Assembly (NCBI GenBank): GCA_018266105.1
Contig: JAFEBA010000025.1
Span: 70,774-134,773 of the forward strand
From: a bacterium
GTDB taxonomy: Bacteria > Vulcanimicrobiota > Xenobia > Xenobiales > JADMJV01
DNA: 64,000 bases
Direction of reading: 5' to 3'
In this document: positions 8,857-15,971 of the stretch, piece by piece
Position numbering within the stretch: the first letter of the stretch is position 1
Layout: the number at the start of each line of letters is the position of its first letter
Notes under the pieces: generated by a model
The model's input: the letters and a program-made list of their open reading frames with translations, nothing else
Told to the model about the DNA's origin: nothing
The model's database searches: none
Position numbers and translations under genes: made by a program

Positions 8857-8880
8857 ATGCAAAAGCCGCCTTTCGGATGA
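8857..8880 (+). other. Seven-codon mini-ORF overlapping the deacetylase start
   Basis: ATG at 8857 opens MQKPPFG and stops at TGA 8878-8880, which overlaps the ATG of the deacetylase (8877-8879) as ATGA. The deacetylase ATG has no clear Shine-Dalgarno of its own, so the mini-ORF could couple its translation. This could be chance; no codon evidence is possible at this length. Confidence 0.2.
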
Positions 8881-9650
8881 AGGGATTGCTGATTTTTCTC
8901 GGGCTGACGATGGCGGCGCTGGCTCGTCCGGCGCGCGATTTGCCGGTGCTCTGTTACCACCAGGTGGCTGAGCCTCGCATGGGTGACGATATGATTATCG
9001 GACCCGAGACGTTCGAGGCTCACCTTCGGTACCTTCAGGAGCAAGGCTATCACTCGGTCACTCTCAAGCAGGCTCAGCAGTTTTTATGGGGCCGGGGGGA
9101 CCTTCCGGGGCGGTCCGTGTTGATCACATTTGACGACGGCTATGATGGCGTCTATCGCGAGGCAATGCCGCTTCTGCGCAAATACAAGCAGCGTGCGGTC
9201 GTGTTTTTGGTGGTGGGTCACATCGGAGATCGGCGCGCGGCCACGCCGCATCTAGATCTCAAGCAGCTGAAAGAAATGCGGGATAGCGGTCTGTTTGAGT
9301 TCGGCTCGCACACTTACGACCTGCACGTTCTAATTCCCGAGCGCCTGGCTGCCAGGCGCATTTTTCCCTCCCAGATTTTGGCCGATCTGAAGAAGTCGCG
9401 CAGCGAACTCAAGCGACTCCTGAATGTGGATGTGCAGGCTCTGGCCTGGCCTTATAGTCACTACAGTCGCGCCTGTACTCAGCTGGCTGCTCGGGCCGGA
9501 TTTCGCTGCCAGTTTACCACCGATTACGGGAGAAACCGGCCTTTCCAGGGCTCGGCGCGAATCCGCCGCATTCGGGTTTCCGCCAACAGCAACGACGTGA
9601 CCACCCTGGAATGGAAGCTTCAGCACCCGGAGCTAAGCAACCGGCCGTAG
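8877..9650 (+). CDS. Secreted polysaccharide deacetylase (NodB/CE4 family)
   Basis: A 257-residue protein with a short signal peptide (MKGLLIFLGLTMAALA). LCYHQV then marks the start of a CE4 fold of the PgaB/IcaB-like subgroup. LITFDDGYDG contains the catalytic base and metal Asp, and GSHTYDLH the two metal His residues, so the metal triad looks intact. The C-terminal LAWPYSHYSRAC matches the family's later motif. Expected to remove N-acetyl groups from an extracellular or cell-wall polysaccharide; peptidoglycan, poly-GlcNAc and chitin cannot be told apart here. The final codons (SNRP and the stop) lie inside the palindromic repeat that follows. Confidence 0.88.
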   Translation: MKGLLIFLGLTMAALARPARDLPVLCYHQVAEPRMGDDMIIGPETFEAHLRYLQEQGYHSVTLKQAQQFLWGRGDLPGRSVLITFDDGYDGVYREAMPLLRKYKQRAVVFLVVGHIGDRRAATPHLDLKQLKEMRDSGLFEFGSHTYDLHVLIPERLAARRIFPSQILADLKKSRSELKRLLNVDVQALAWPYSHYSRACTQLAARAGFRCQFTTDYGRNRPFQGSARIRRIRVSANSNDVTTLEWKLQHPELSNRP

Positions 9651-9856
9651 GCCGGTTGCGCCCCTCTGATTGTGCTCTAAATTGCCCGTAAACCACTGGC
9701 GCGAGCGGAGTCGGCTGTGCCGCGACCGAGTGTCTGTTGGTGGGCAATTTAGTGCAACCGGCCGTAGGCCGGTTGCGCCCCTCTGATTGTGCTCTAAATT
9801 GCCCGTAAACCATTGGCGCGAGCGGAGTCGGCTGTGCCGCGACCGAGCGTCTGTTG
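9637..9856 (+). repeat. Two tandem copies of a 117-bp palindromic repeat
   Basis: Copy 1 spans 9637-9753. Copy 2 begins at 9754 and matches for about 103 bp with two substitutions. Each copy opens with the perfect inverted repeat GCAACCGGCC-GTA-GGCCGGTTGC. Copy 1 also has long-range arms CTAAATTGCCC (9677-9687) and GGGCAATTTAG (9742-9752), which would fold the whole unit into one structure. Copy 1 supplies the stop codon of the deacetylase gene and copy 2 ends near the clpS stop, so the hairpins sit between two convergent genes and could end transcription from both sides, though no T-tract follows. The shape suggests a mobile or dispersed REP-like intergenic element. Confidence 0.9.
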
Positions 9857-9875
9857 TTGGGGGAGCCGTCTCGAG

Positions 9876-10181
9876 TTACTGAGCTGAGTCCACCTCGACT
9901 TGCAGTCCCTTGCCGCGCAAGTAGCCGGCCACTTCCTGGCACTTGTCCTTAGCGCCGGAGAAGCAGATGGCGCGGCCCTTCTGGTGGGCGGTGTAAGTAA
10001 CATGTTCCGCGGCTTCCAGGGTGCAGCCGGTGGCTTTTTGGAGCCATAGCACAACTTCAACCAGCTTGTTGAAGTTGTCGTTATAGAGGATCACGTTCCA
10101 GCCACGCAGCTCTTTGGTCCATTCCTGGAGCTTTTGTTCGAAGTCAAAGTCGATTTTCGGTAGGTCGATGGTTGCAGCCAT
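9876..10181 (-). CDS. clpS: ClpS, adaptor of the ClpAP/ClpCP protease
   Basis: A 101-residue protein. Residues 28 onward, WNVILYNDNFNKLVEVVLWLQ, match the ClpS core in which Asn-Asp and the hydrophobic pocket bind N-end-rule residues. AEHVTYTAHQKGRAICFSG is the second conserved block, including the His that contacts the substrate amino group. It delivers N-degron substrates to the Clp ATPase; no clpA or clpC lies in the window. The start ATG follows a GAGGAGA ribosome site. It is transcribed divergently from mraZ across a 248-bp gap. The approximately 27-residue N-terminal extension is typical. Confidence 0.94.
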   Translation of the reverse strand: MAATIDLPKIDFDFEQKLQEWTKELRGWNVILYNDNFNKLVEVVLWLQKATGCTLEAAEHVTYTAHQKGRAICFSGAKDKCQEVAGYLRGKGLQVEVDSAQ

Positions 10182-10359
10182 GGGGGACTCTCCTCGGAGT
10201 TCTGATTGTGGTCTTGCTATTCCCGAAATTTTTTTTTCTCAATCCTGATTCCGCTCACAAGGGTACGACAACACCTATATGTGGTGGTCTTCTTTGAAAA
10301 TTTGTCCACATTTGGGGTTTACCCCTCTTGACGAACCTTTTTTTATCAGGATCGTCGGG

Positions 10360-10389
10360 TTGACAGGCCTTTCCAGGGACTCCTATAAT
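10360..10389 (+). promoter_or_regulatory. Near-consensus sigma-70-type promoter of the dcw cluster
   Basis: TTGACA (10360-10365) and TATAAT (10384-10389) are both exact consensus hexamers, 18 bp apart. The start of transcription would fall near 10396-10400, immediately before the MraZ-type direct repeats and about 30 bp before the mraZ start. It should drive the run mraZ to ftsW. The rest of the 10182-10429 gap holds an AT-rich stretch with a run of nine T and whatever promotes clpS on the other strand, which I cannot identify. Confidence 0.85.
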
Positions 10390-10400
10390 CGGGGAGCAAG

Positions 10401-10445
10401 TGGGTCAAAGTGGAGGGTAGTGGAGTAAGTTGGAAGGTTCTGGAG
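10401..10445 (+). promoter_or_regulatory. MraZ operator: five TGG(G/A) direct repeats at 10-bp spacing
   Basis: TGGG at 10401 and TGGA at 10411, 10421, 10431 and 10441 recur at exactly one helical turn, beginning just downstream of the -10 box and running over the mraZ ribosome site and first codons. Characterised MraZ proteins bind several TGGG-type repeats with 10-bp periodicity in their own promoter. The layout therefore predicts autoregulation of the cluster. The last two repeats lie inside the mraZ coding sequence. Confidence 0.8.
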
Positions 10446-10882
10446 CAACTTTGTTCTCGGGCACCTACGAACACTCGTTAGACGACAAGAGTCGGCTGAC
10501 GATTCCATCTGTCTTTCGCAAAGATTTTGCTGACGGCGCGGTTCTGCGTAAGGATCGCGAAGGTTGTGTGGAGATTTTGCCTCGCGGGGCCTGGAATCAA
10601 TTTCTGGCCAAGTTGGGTGCTATTCCCCGCACGGACCAACGGGCTCAGCGCTGGCTGACGCAACAGTTGGCAGCCGCCGTCATGACTGAGTTGGATAAGC
10701 AGGGGCGAGTTGTGCTCAGTGCTGACCAGAAGGCTCACGCCGATCTTCAATGTGGTCCGGTGGTTGTGACTGGTGCGCTGGATCGGCTCAAGGTCTGGAA
10801 TTCAGCTCGCTGGGCTGAGATGCAGAAGGAAACGGAAGCCGAGGATTTGGAGGGCTATATCTATGAAACGTACTCAATCTAA
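10430..10882 (+). CDS. mraZ: Transcriptional regulator MraZ
   Basis: A 150-residue DNA-binding protein that heads most dcw clusters and represses its own promoter. It has two SpoVT/AbrB-like repeats: TYEHSLDDKSRLTIPSVFR near the N-terminus and ELDKQGRVVLS near residue 85-95, the latter with the standard D-x-x-G-R. The start is TTG (10430-10432) with GGAG four bases upstream. It acts as a dodecameric ring in homologues. The five direct repeats overlapping its start are the likely target. The gene overlaps the next small ORF by 20 bp. Confidence 0.95.
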   Translation: MEGSGATLFSGTYEHSLDDKSRLTIPSVFRKDFADGAVLRKDREGCVEILPRGAWNQFLAKLGAIPRTDQRAQRWLTQQLAAAVMTELDKQGRVVLSADQKAHADLQCGPVVVTGALDRLKVWNSARWAEMQKETEAEDLEGYIYETYSI

Positions 10883-11042
10883 GCCTCAGGGTTCTCAATT
10901 TCCTTTGCGTGTGGCTTTGCCGCCTGCTCCCAAGTGGCGTCGTCGACCGCCTACGCCGGATCCGAGTCGGGGGCGGCCCGAGGATGTGCGAGTGGAGTTG
11001 AGGTTGATTGTCCCGGGAGAAGGTTCCGCCGGAATTGACTGA
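10863..11042 (+). CDS. Small basic proline-rich protein between mraZ and rsmH
   Basis: ATG at 10863 lies inside the mraZ end and opens a 59-residue frame (MKRTQSKPQGSQFPLRVALP at the start, many Lys/Arg and Pro). The stop at 11040-11042 is ten bases before the rsmH GTG. Position and tight spacing suggest a translated gene or at least a coupling device filling the gap between mraZ and rsmH. I do not recognise a family. No membrane segment or metal motif is visible. It may be lineage-specific, or rsmH may start upstream at TTG 11008 and the frame be incidental. Confidence 0.45.
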   Translation: MKRTQSKPQGSQFPLRVALPPAPKWRRRPPTPDPSRGRPEDVRVELRLIVPGEGSAGID

Positions 11043-11052
11043 GGCCGGGGGC

Positions 11053-11970
11053 GTGGAGTTTCACCACGTCCCGGTGCTCCTGGAAGAAGCTCTATCTGAG
11101 CTTTGTTTGGTCCCGGGGATGCGTGTCCTGGACTGCACTCTGGGTGGGGGCGGGCATTCGTTGGCGATGCTTGAGCGCGGAGCTCGGGTGACCGGGTTGG
11201 ATGTTGACGAAATGGCCCTCGAGGCGGCTTCGGCCAGGCTCGGGGGCTTTGCTGGCTTCCGAGCCTTTCGGGTGAATTTTGGCTCGATCGGGGAGGATGA
11301 CTGGATGGCGCGCATCGGTCCTCAAGAGGGGGCCTTGCTGGATCTGGGGGTCTCTTCTCCTCAGTTGGACCGGGGGGAGCGCGGCTTCAGTATTCGCCGA
11401 GATGGTCCGTTGGATATGCGCATGGATCGACGCCTGGAAGTGAGCGCGGCCGATGTTGTGGGCGAGTACTCCGAGTCGGATTTGCGGAGAATTTTTTTCG
11501 AGTACGGTGAGGAGAGGCAGGCAGGGAAGCTGGCCCGGCGTCTCGTACAGGAGCGCGATCGGCGGGCCATCAGTACCACCGGTCAACTGGTGGAGGTGGC
11601 TGAGTCGGTTTTGGGGCGACCTCGACCCGGCAAGGTTCATCCGGCGACGAAAATTTTTCAAGCATTACGAATGGAGGTGAACGCCGAGCTAGAACGTCTG
11701 CAGTCGGGGTTGGAGGCGGTTTTTGAATTGCTGGTCAGCGGCGGCCGGCTTCTGGTGATGTCCTATCATTCGCTGGAAGATCGTTGCGTCAAGCAGTTTA
11801 TTACCGAGCGACTGGGTCGTTGTCGGTGTCCTCGTGGGACGCCCATTTGTGTGTGTGAGGCAAAGCCGTTGCTGAAGGCTCGGGGCAAGGCTATCGTTGC
11901 TGGTGAAGCCGAGGTGAAGGCCAATCCGAGAGCGCGTTCAGTCCGGTTGAGAGTGGCGCAAAAACTATAG
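11053..11970 (+). CDS. rsmH: 16S rRNA (cytosine(1402)-N(4))-methyltransferase RsmH
   Basis: SAM-dependent methyltransferase (MraW) that N4-methylates C1402 in the ribosomal P site. FHHVPVLLEEAL is the family N-terminus, DCTLGGGGHS the SAM-binding loop, LDLGVSSPQLD and RGFSIRRDGPLDMRMD the following motifs, and KIFQALRMEVNAEL and SYHSLEDRCVK the C-terminal ones. I choose GTG 11053-11055 because it puts the family motif at the N-terminus and follows a GAGGCCGGGGG purine stretch. A TTG at 11008 would add 15 residues and overlap the small ORF. Ends 11 bp before the ftsL-like gene. Confidence 0.95.
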   Translation: MEFHHVPVLLEEALSELCLVPGMRVLDCTLGGGGHSLAMLERGARVTGLDVDEMALEAASARLGGFAGFRAFRVNFGSIGEDDWMARIGPQEGALLDLGVSSPQLDRGERGFSIRRDGPLDMRMDRRLEVSAADVVGEYSESDLRRIFFEYGEERQAGKLARRLVQERDRRAISTTGQLVEVAESVLGRPRPGKVHPATKIFQALRMEVNAELERLQSGLEAVFELLVSGGRLLVMSYHSLEDRCVKQFITERLGRCRCPRGTPICVCEAKPLLKARGKAIVAGEAEVKANPRARSVRLRVAQKL

Positions 11971-11981
11971 GGTGGTAGTGG

Positions 11982-12344
11982 GTGGATATGCAGCAGAGTA
12001 AAACGACTCCTCCGCGCGAGGAGCCCAAAGATTGGATTACCTGGTCGCTGGCTCTGGGGAGCTTTGCGGCCGTCTTCATGTTGACGATGGTTTTTCTCTG
12101 TCAGTACGCCATTCTTGTCCAGAACCACTATCGTGTGGTGGCCTTGCGAGATCATCAGAAAGCACTCGAGCGAGAGAAGGATCTGATGCAGCTGAAGCTC
12201 CAGTCTTTGAGCAGTCTCGAGCGGGTCGAGGCGGTGGCTAAAGATCGCCTCAAGATGGTACCGCCGTCTCAACGTCAGGTTCTAGATTTGAGAAAAATTC
12301 AAGTCAGCGGGCAGGTGGCGATAGGGTCCACGGTTAAAAATTAA
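11982..12344 (+). CDS. ftsL: FtsL-like septum formation protein
   Basis: A 120-residue bitopic membrane protein. A short basic/acidic cytoplasmic segment ends at DWITWS, one hydrophobic helix spans roughly residues 20-45 (LALGSFAAVFMLTMVFLCQY), and a heptad-like stretch rich in Leu, Lys and Glu follows (LEREKDLMQLKLQSLSSLERVEAVAKD), ending in RLKMVPPS. FtsL and DivIC proteins share this topology and the KDRLKMVPP-type end, and ftsL usually sits between rsmH and ftsI as here. Sequence alone cannot separate FtsL from a DivIC-like protein. GTG 11982 and ATG 11988 are both possible starts, each with GGTGG upstream. Confidence 0.82.
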   Translation: MDMQQSKTTPPREEPKDWITWSLALGSFAAVFMLTMVFLCQYAILVQNHYRVVALRDHQKALEREKDLMQLKLQSLSSLERVEAVAKDRLKMVPPSQRQVLDLRKIQVSGQVAIGSTVKN

Positions 12345-12362
12345 TATTGAATTAAATTCCAT

Positions 12363-12374
12363 AGACTTAAGTCT
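12363..12374 (+). promoter_or_regulatory. Perfect 12-bp palindrome in the ftsL-ftsI gap
   Basis: AGACTTAAGTCT is a perfect palindrome in the only AT-rich gap inside the cluster (12345-12416, 72 bp). A TATAGT hexamer follows at 12378-12383 but lacks a well-spaced -35 box. It could be an operator or part of an internal promoter for ftsI. The ftsI ribosome site GAGGAGGTG is at the end of the gap. Confidence 0.35.
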
Positions 12375-12416
12375 GGGTATAGTCAGTCTAGCTGGTGTGA
12401 GAGGAGGTGGTTTCAG

Positions 12417-14171
12417 GTGGGTGGATGGTCTGGCAAAACGCGTAACCGTCTGATTTTTCTCTACTGGCTCTTTACGCTATTTTACATCTGCTTAATCGTG
12501 CGTCTGGCCGGTCTGCAGTGGCTGAAGAACGAACGCCTTCAACAACTGGCTCGCTACCAACAGGAAGGCGACATTGAGGTGCCGGCCCTGCGCGGCGACA
12601 TTCGCGACCGCAACGGCGTGGTTCTGGCCAACAGCATTTCTCTCTCTTCGCTGGCGGTCAATCCCAAAGAAGTCAAGGACGTGGCTGGGGCCACCAAGCG
12701 CCTGAGCGCCTTGCTGGACATGCCTGAGAAGCGTGTGCAGGATGCCTTGACTGGCAAGGGTACCTTTCAGTGGATCGCCCGCAAGATTCCGGATGAGGTG
12801 GCCAAGTCGCTTAAGGAGCAGCCTCTGGCTGGCGTGTTCTTGTTGCGTGAACCGACCCCCGGCCGCCGCTACTATCCAAAGGGTCGTCTGCTCTGTCACT
12901 TGATGGGCTCAACCGGCCTGGATGAGCAGGGCTTGGACGGGTTGGAAGCCAGCTACGACGAGTATCTGGGTGGGGCGCCGGGAGTTCTGCGCACCTTTAT
13001 GGACCGCGACGGCTGGATGATTCCGGTCGAGACCAGCCGGTTGATTAAAAAGGCTGTGCCCGGGCGCCACCTGGTTTTGACCATCGATGAAACCATCCAG
13101 TACGTGGCAGAGCGTGAACTGAACGCCGCCGTCAAGCTACGCAATGCCAAAGGTGGCATCTGCATCGTGATGGATGCCAAGACCGCCGGCATCCTGGCCC
13201 TGGCGGTCGCTCCTGACTTCCCGGCCGAGAAGTTCTCTGAAGTTCCTCCCGAAGTACGTCGCAATCGCGCCATCACCGATCCTTACGAGCCGGGTTCGAC
13301 CTTCAAGGTCTTTACCATGGCCACCGCCGTGAATCACGGAATTAAGCCTACCGACCTGTTTCCGTCCAGCGGCGTGATCAGTATCGGCGGTTGGACCATC
13401 AATAATGCCAACGATGGTCTGGGGGCCCAGGCCATGGAGCCTGTCTCCGAGATTCTGGCTTTCTCCTTCAACGTTGGAACTGCCCATGTCGCACTCCGCC
13501 TGGGCAAGAAAGTTCTCTGCAAAGGTCTGGAGGATTTTGGCTTTGGGTACCGTACCGGCGTAGACCTGACTGGTGAAAGTGAAGGCATCATGGCTCCCCT
13601 GAAAGACTGGGAAGAAATCAACTTGATGACCATCTCTTTTGGCCAGGGCGTGGCCGCCACGCCCATGCAGTTGGTATCGGCCATGCAGGCCATCGCCAAC
13701 AAGGGTGTGCGGCTCAAGCCGCACGTTGTCCAGGAAGTGCTGAATCCCGATAATACGGTCTACAAAAAAATACCGGTCAAGGAGATCAACCGACCGATTA
13801 CTCCGGAGTCAGCCGCTACCATGCTGCAAATGCTGCGTGGGGTGTGCGACCACGGGACGGGTAAGCATTTCGCCAATATTCCCGGGTATCGCACCGGGGG
13901 CAAAACGGGGACCGCTCAGGTGGTTCACAACGGCGCCTATGGCGATACCTATATCGGGTCGTTCCTGGGAGTTTGTCCCGTGGAAGACCCACGAATCGTG
14001 GTCCTGGTGAAAATAGAAGAGCCGACTCCAATCTATTGGGGTGGAACGGTGGCGGCTCCAGTATTTGCGCGGGTTGCGCAGGAGGCGATGTGGAAATTGG
14101 GTGTCAACCCGTCGCATCCGGAGGAAATCAGTAGTGCTGCTCAGGGAGGCCAGAACAGTGAACCGAGATAA
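12417..14171 (+). CDS. ftsI: Septal peptidoglycan transpeptidase FtsI (class B PBP, PBP2/3)
   Basis: 584 residues. An N-terminal membrane anchor (LIFLYWLFTLFYICLIVRLAG) is followed by the RGDIRDRNGVVLANS pedestal motif of class B penicillin-binding proteins. The transpeptidase domain has the active-site Ser in PGSTFK (S294, K297), SFN as the SxN motif, and GGKTGTAQV as KTG. It cross-links septal peptidoglycan with FtsW. There is no C-terminal PASTA domain, unlike many Gram-positive SpoVD/PBP2x proteins. The start is GTG 12417 behind a strong GAGGAGGTG site. Its last 14 bp overlap the next small gene. Confidence 0.95.
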   Translation: MGGWSGKTRNRLIFLYWLFTLFYICLIVRLAGLQWLKNERLQQLARYQQEGDIEVPALRGDIRDRNGVVLANSISLSSLAVNPKEVKDVAGATKRLSALLDMPEKRVQDALTGKGTFQWIARKIPDEVAKSLKEQPLAGVFLLREPTPGRRYYPKGRLLCHLMGSTGLDEQGLDGLEASYDEYLGGAPGVLRTFMDRDGWMIPVETSRLIKKAVPGRHLVLTIDETIQYVAERELNAAVKLRNAKGGICIVMDAKTAGILALAVAPDFPAEKFSEVPPEVRRNRAITDPYEPGSTFKVFTMATAVNHGIKPTDLFPSSGVISIGGWTINNANDGLGAQAMEPVSEILAFSFNVGTAHVALRLGKKVLCKGLEDFGFGYRTGVDLTGESEGIMAPLKDWEEINLMTISFGQGVAATPMQLVSAMQAIANKGVRLKPHVVQEVLNPDNTVYKKIPVKEINRPITPESAATMLQMLRGVCDHGTGKHFANIPGYRTGGKTGTAQVVHNGAYGDTYIGSFLGVCPVEDPRIVVLVKIEEPTPIYWGGTVAAPVFARVAQEAMWKLGVNPSHPEEISSAAQGGQNSEPR

Positions 14172-14379
14172 GGACTTGGAAGAGTTTTTGCGTCGGTATA
14201 TCGACGTACAGGCGGCGCCGCGTTCGCGCAAACCCGCACAGGAAATTATGATCTCCGGCATGTCCACTTCGGTGGGTCCGCGCCTAGATATTGGAAGAAA
14301 TGGTCGCAAGCGGTGGGTGACCAGGCTGGATCGTAAAGCCGATCTACGTTCGGTGCCCAACCGATACCCCATGGCATAA
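14158..14379 (+). CDS. Small basic protein of unknown function in the dcw cluster
   Basis: GTG at 14158-14160, eight bases after GGGAGG, opens a 73-residue frame beginning VNRDKDLEEFLRRYIDVQ and ending in NRYPMA. It overlaps ftsI by 14 bp and ends 17 bp before the murE start. The strong ribosome site and packing suggest a real gene. The sequence is basic (multiple Arg/Lys) with an amphipathic N-terminal helix and no membrane segment. I recognise no family. A cytoplasmic partner of the division or Mur enzymes is an inference from position only. Confidence 0.65.
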   Translation: MNRDKDLEEFLRRYIDVQAAPRSRKPAQEIMISGMSTSVGPRLDIGRNGRKRWVTRLDRKADLRSVPNRYPMA

Positions 14380-14396
14380 GCTGGAGGAGTCTTAGC

Positions 14397-15965
14397 GTGT
14401 TGAATCTTAAGGTTGTTGCCGATCTGCTCGGCGTCACGGGACCTTCCACTTGGGGGGACCTTTCGGTTTTTAAGGTTGAATTTGATTCAAGAAGAATCGC
14501 CCCGGGAGACCTCTTCGTATGCGTCCCCGGTTTTAAAGTGGACGGCCACGACTTCGCCGCCCAGGTTGTCGAGCAGGGAGCAGTAGCCCTGATTGTGGAG
14601 CGTGAGCTCAAGGATATCAGCGTGCCTCAGCTGGTTGTTCCGAGCGCGCGTAAGGCTCTGGCCCAGGTGGCGGCTCTGGCTTCGGGTTACCCGGCGCAGT
14701 CGCTGCGCATGGTCGGGATTACCGGAACCAACGGCAAGACTTCCACTGCCCACTTTGTGGAATCGGTGCTCAGCGGCGCCGGTCGCGTGCCGGGCGTGTT
14801 GGGCACGATTCACACCAAGATCGCCGGCAAGCCCCTGCCCACCACCCATACCACTCCCGAGTCTTTGGTGCTGCAGCGCCTCTTCAAAGACATGAAAGAA
14901 GCTGGTTGTGACTCGGTGGTCATGGAAGTTTCTTCGCATGCGCTGGAACTGGACCGGGTTCACGGCGTGCCCTTTGATGTGGCCGTGTTCACCAATCTAA
15001 GTCACGACCACCTGGACTTCCATAAGGATATGGAGAGCTACTTCCAGGCCAAGCGCAAGCTTTTCACCGGGTTGCGTTATATCAAGGGGCGCGTGGCTCC
15101 TTTTGCCGTCATCAACGGCGACGACCCCTATGGTGCAAGGCTGCTCAAGGACCTGAAGGTTCCCTATATCAGTTACGGCCAGGGTCACCACTGCCACATT
15201 CGCGCTACCGACTTGCATATGGATTCCAACGGCGTTTCCTTCAATATCGAAACCCCCATTGGGGGGCGCCGGGTCGATCTTTCGATGTCTGGCCTTTTCA
15301 CGGTCTATAACGCGCTCGCCGCTGTGGGCGTGGGCCTGGCTGTCAAAGCTGACTTTGAGCAAATTTTGTTGGCTGTGGAATCGGTCGGCAGCGTCTCCGG
15401 ACGTTTCGAGCCGGTGCGCGAGGGTCAGGACTTTTCGGTCCTGGTGGACTATGCCCATACCCCCGACGGCCTCGAAAAGCTGTTGGTTTCCGCCCGCGAA
15501 ATTACGAAAGGCAAGTTGTTGACTGTGTTCGGCTGCGGTGGAGACCGCGATGCCAACAAGCGTCCGGTAATGGGAGAAATTGCCGGACGTCTCAGCGACC
15601 GGGTCATTCTGACCTCGGACAACCCGCGAAGCGAATCCCCCCAGGAGATCCTGCGTCAGATCGAGGCCGGTATGGCCTCGTCCATCGCGCTGGTGGAGAC
15701 CGAAGCGGACCGGGCCCAGGCAATTGCCCGCGCCATCGCTCTGGCAGAGCCTGGTGATACGGTCGTGATCGCGGGTAAAGGTCACGAAACCTATCAGATC
15801 CTGGGTGACCGCACGATTGATTTCGACGACCGGGAGGTCGCCCGCATTGCCCTTCGGGGCCGAATGTTTCGGGGCAAAGGGCAACTGAAGACTCACGCCC
15901 TGAGCTGGACTGAAAAGCGGCGCCCGGCCTTGGACCCGGCCGTGGCCAGCGCCGGAGAGCACTAG
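14397..15965 (+). CDS. murE: UDP-MurNAc-L-Ala-D-Glu:meso-diaminopimelate ligase MurE
   Basis: Adds the third stem-peptide residue to UDP-MurNAc-Ala-Glu with ATP. 522 residues: N-terminal UDP-binding region (KVEFDSRRIAPGDLFVCVPG), ATP loop GITGTNGKTST, the HTTPE segment, and DNPR at 408-411. DNPR is the motif of meso-diaminopimelate-specific enzymes, so DAP-type peptidoglycan is expected. GKGHETYQ follows. The start is GTG behind CTGGAGGAG. The C-terminus carries an extension of about 20 residues (ending VASAGEH) beyond the usual end. Ends 6 bp before murF. Confidence 0.96.
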   Translation: MLNLKVVADLLGVTGPSTWGDLSVFKVEFDSRRIAPGDLFVCVPGFKVDGHDFAAQVVEQGAVALIVERELKDISVPQLVVPSARKALAQVAALASGYPAQSLRMVGITGTNGKTSTAHFVESVLSGAGRVPGVLGTIHTKIAGKPLPTTHTTPESLVLQRLFKDMKEAGCDSVVMEVSSHALELDRVHGVPFDVAVFTNLSHDHLDFHKDMESYFQAKRKLFTGLRYIKGRVAPFAVINGDDPYGARLLKDLKVPYISYGQGHHCHIRATDLHMDSNGVSFNIETPIGGRRVDLSMSGLFTVYNALAAVGVGLAVKADFEQILLAVESVGSVSGRFEPVREGQDFSVLVDYAHTPDGLEKLLVSAREITKGKLLTVFGCGGDRDANKRPVMGEIAGRLSDRVILTSDNPRSESPQEILRQIEAGMASSIALVETEADRAQAIARAIALAEPGDTVVIAGKGHETYQILGDRTIDFDDREVARIALRGRMFRGKGQLKTHALSWTEKRRPALDPAVASAGEH

Positions 15966-15971
15966 CCCCGG

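Noticed and set aside
9637..9856. CRISPR array
   Set aside because: Only two units, 117 bp long with no spacer, and no cas genes in the window.
9514..9942. 142-residue minus-strand frame with internal repeat
   Set aside because: It is translation of the 117-bp DNA repeat and of deacetylase antisense; repeat DNA rather than a protein gene.
10182..10359. RNA gene or riboswitch upstream of mraZ
   Set aside because: The gap has an AT-rich run and no stable conserved-looking fold; promoter and operator explain the functional part.
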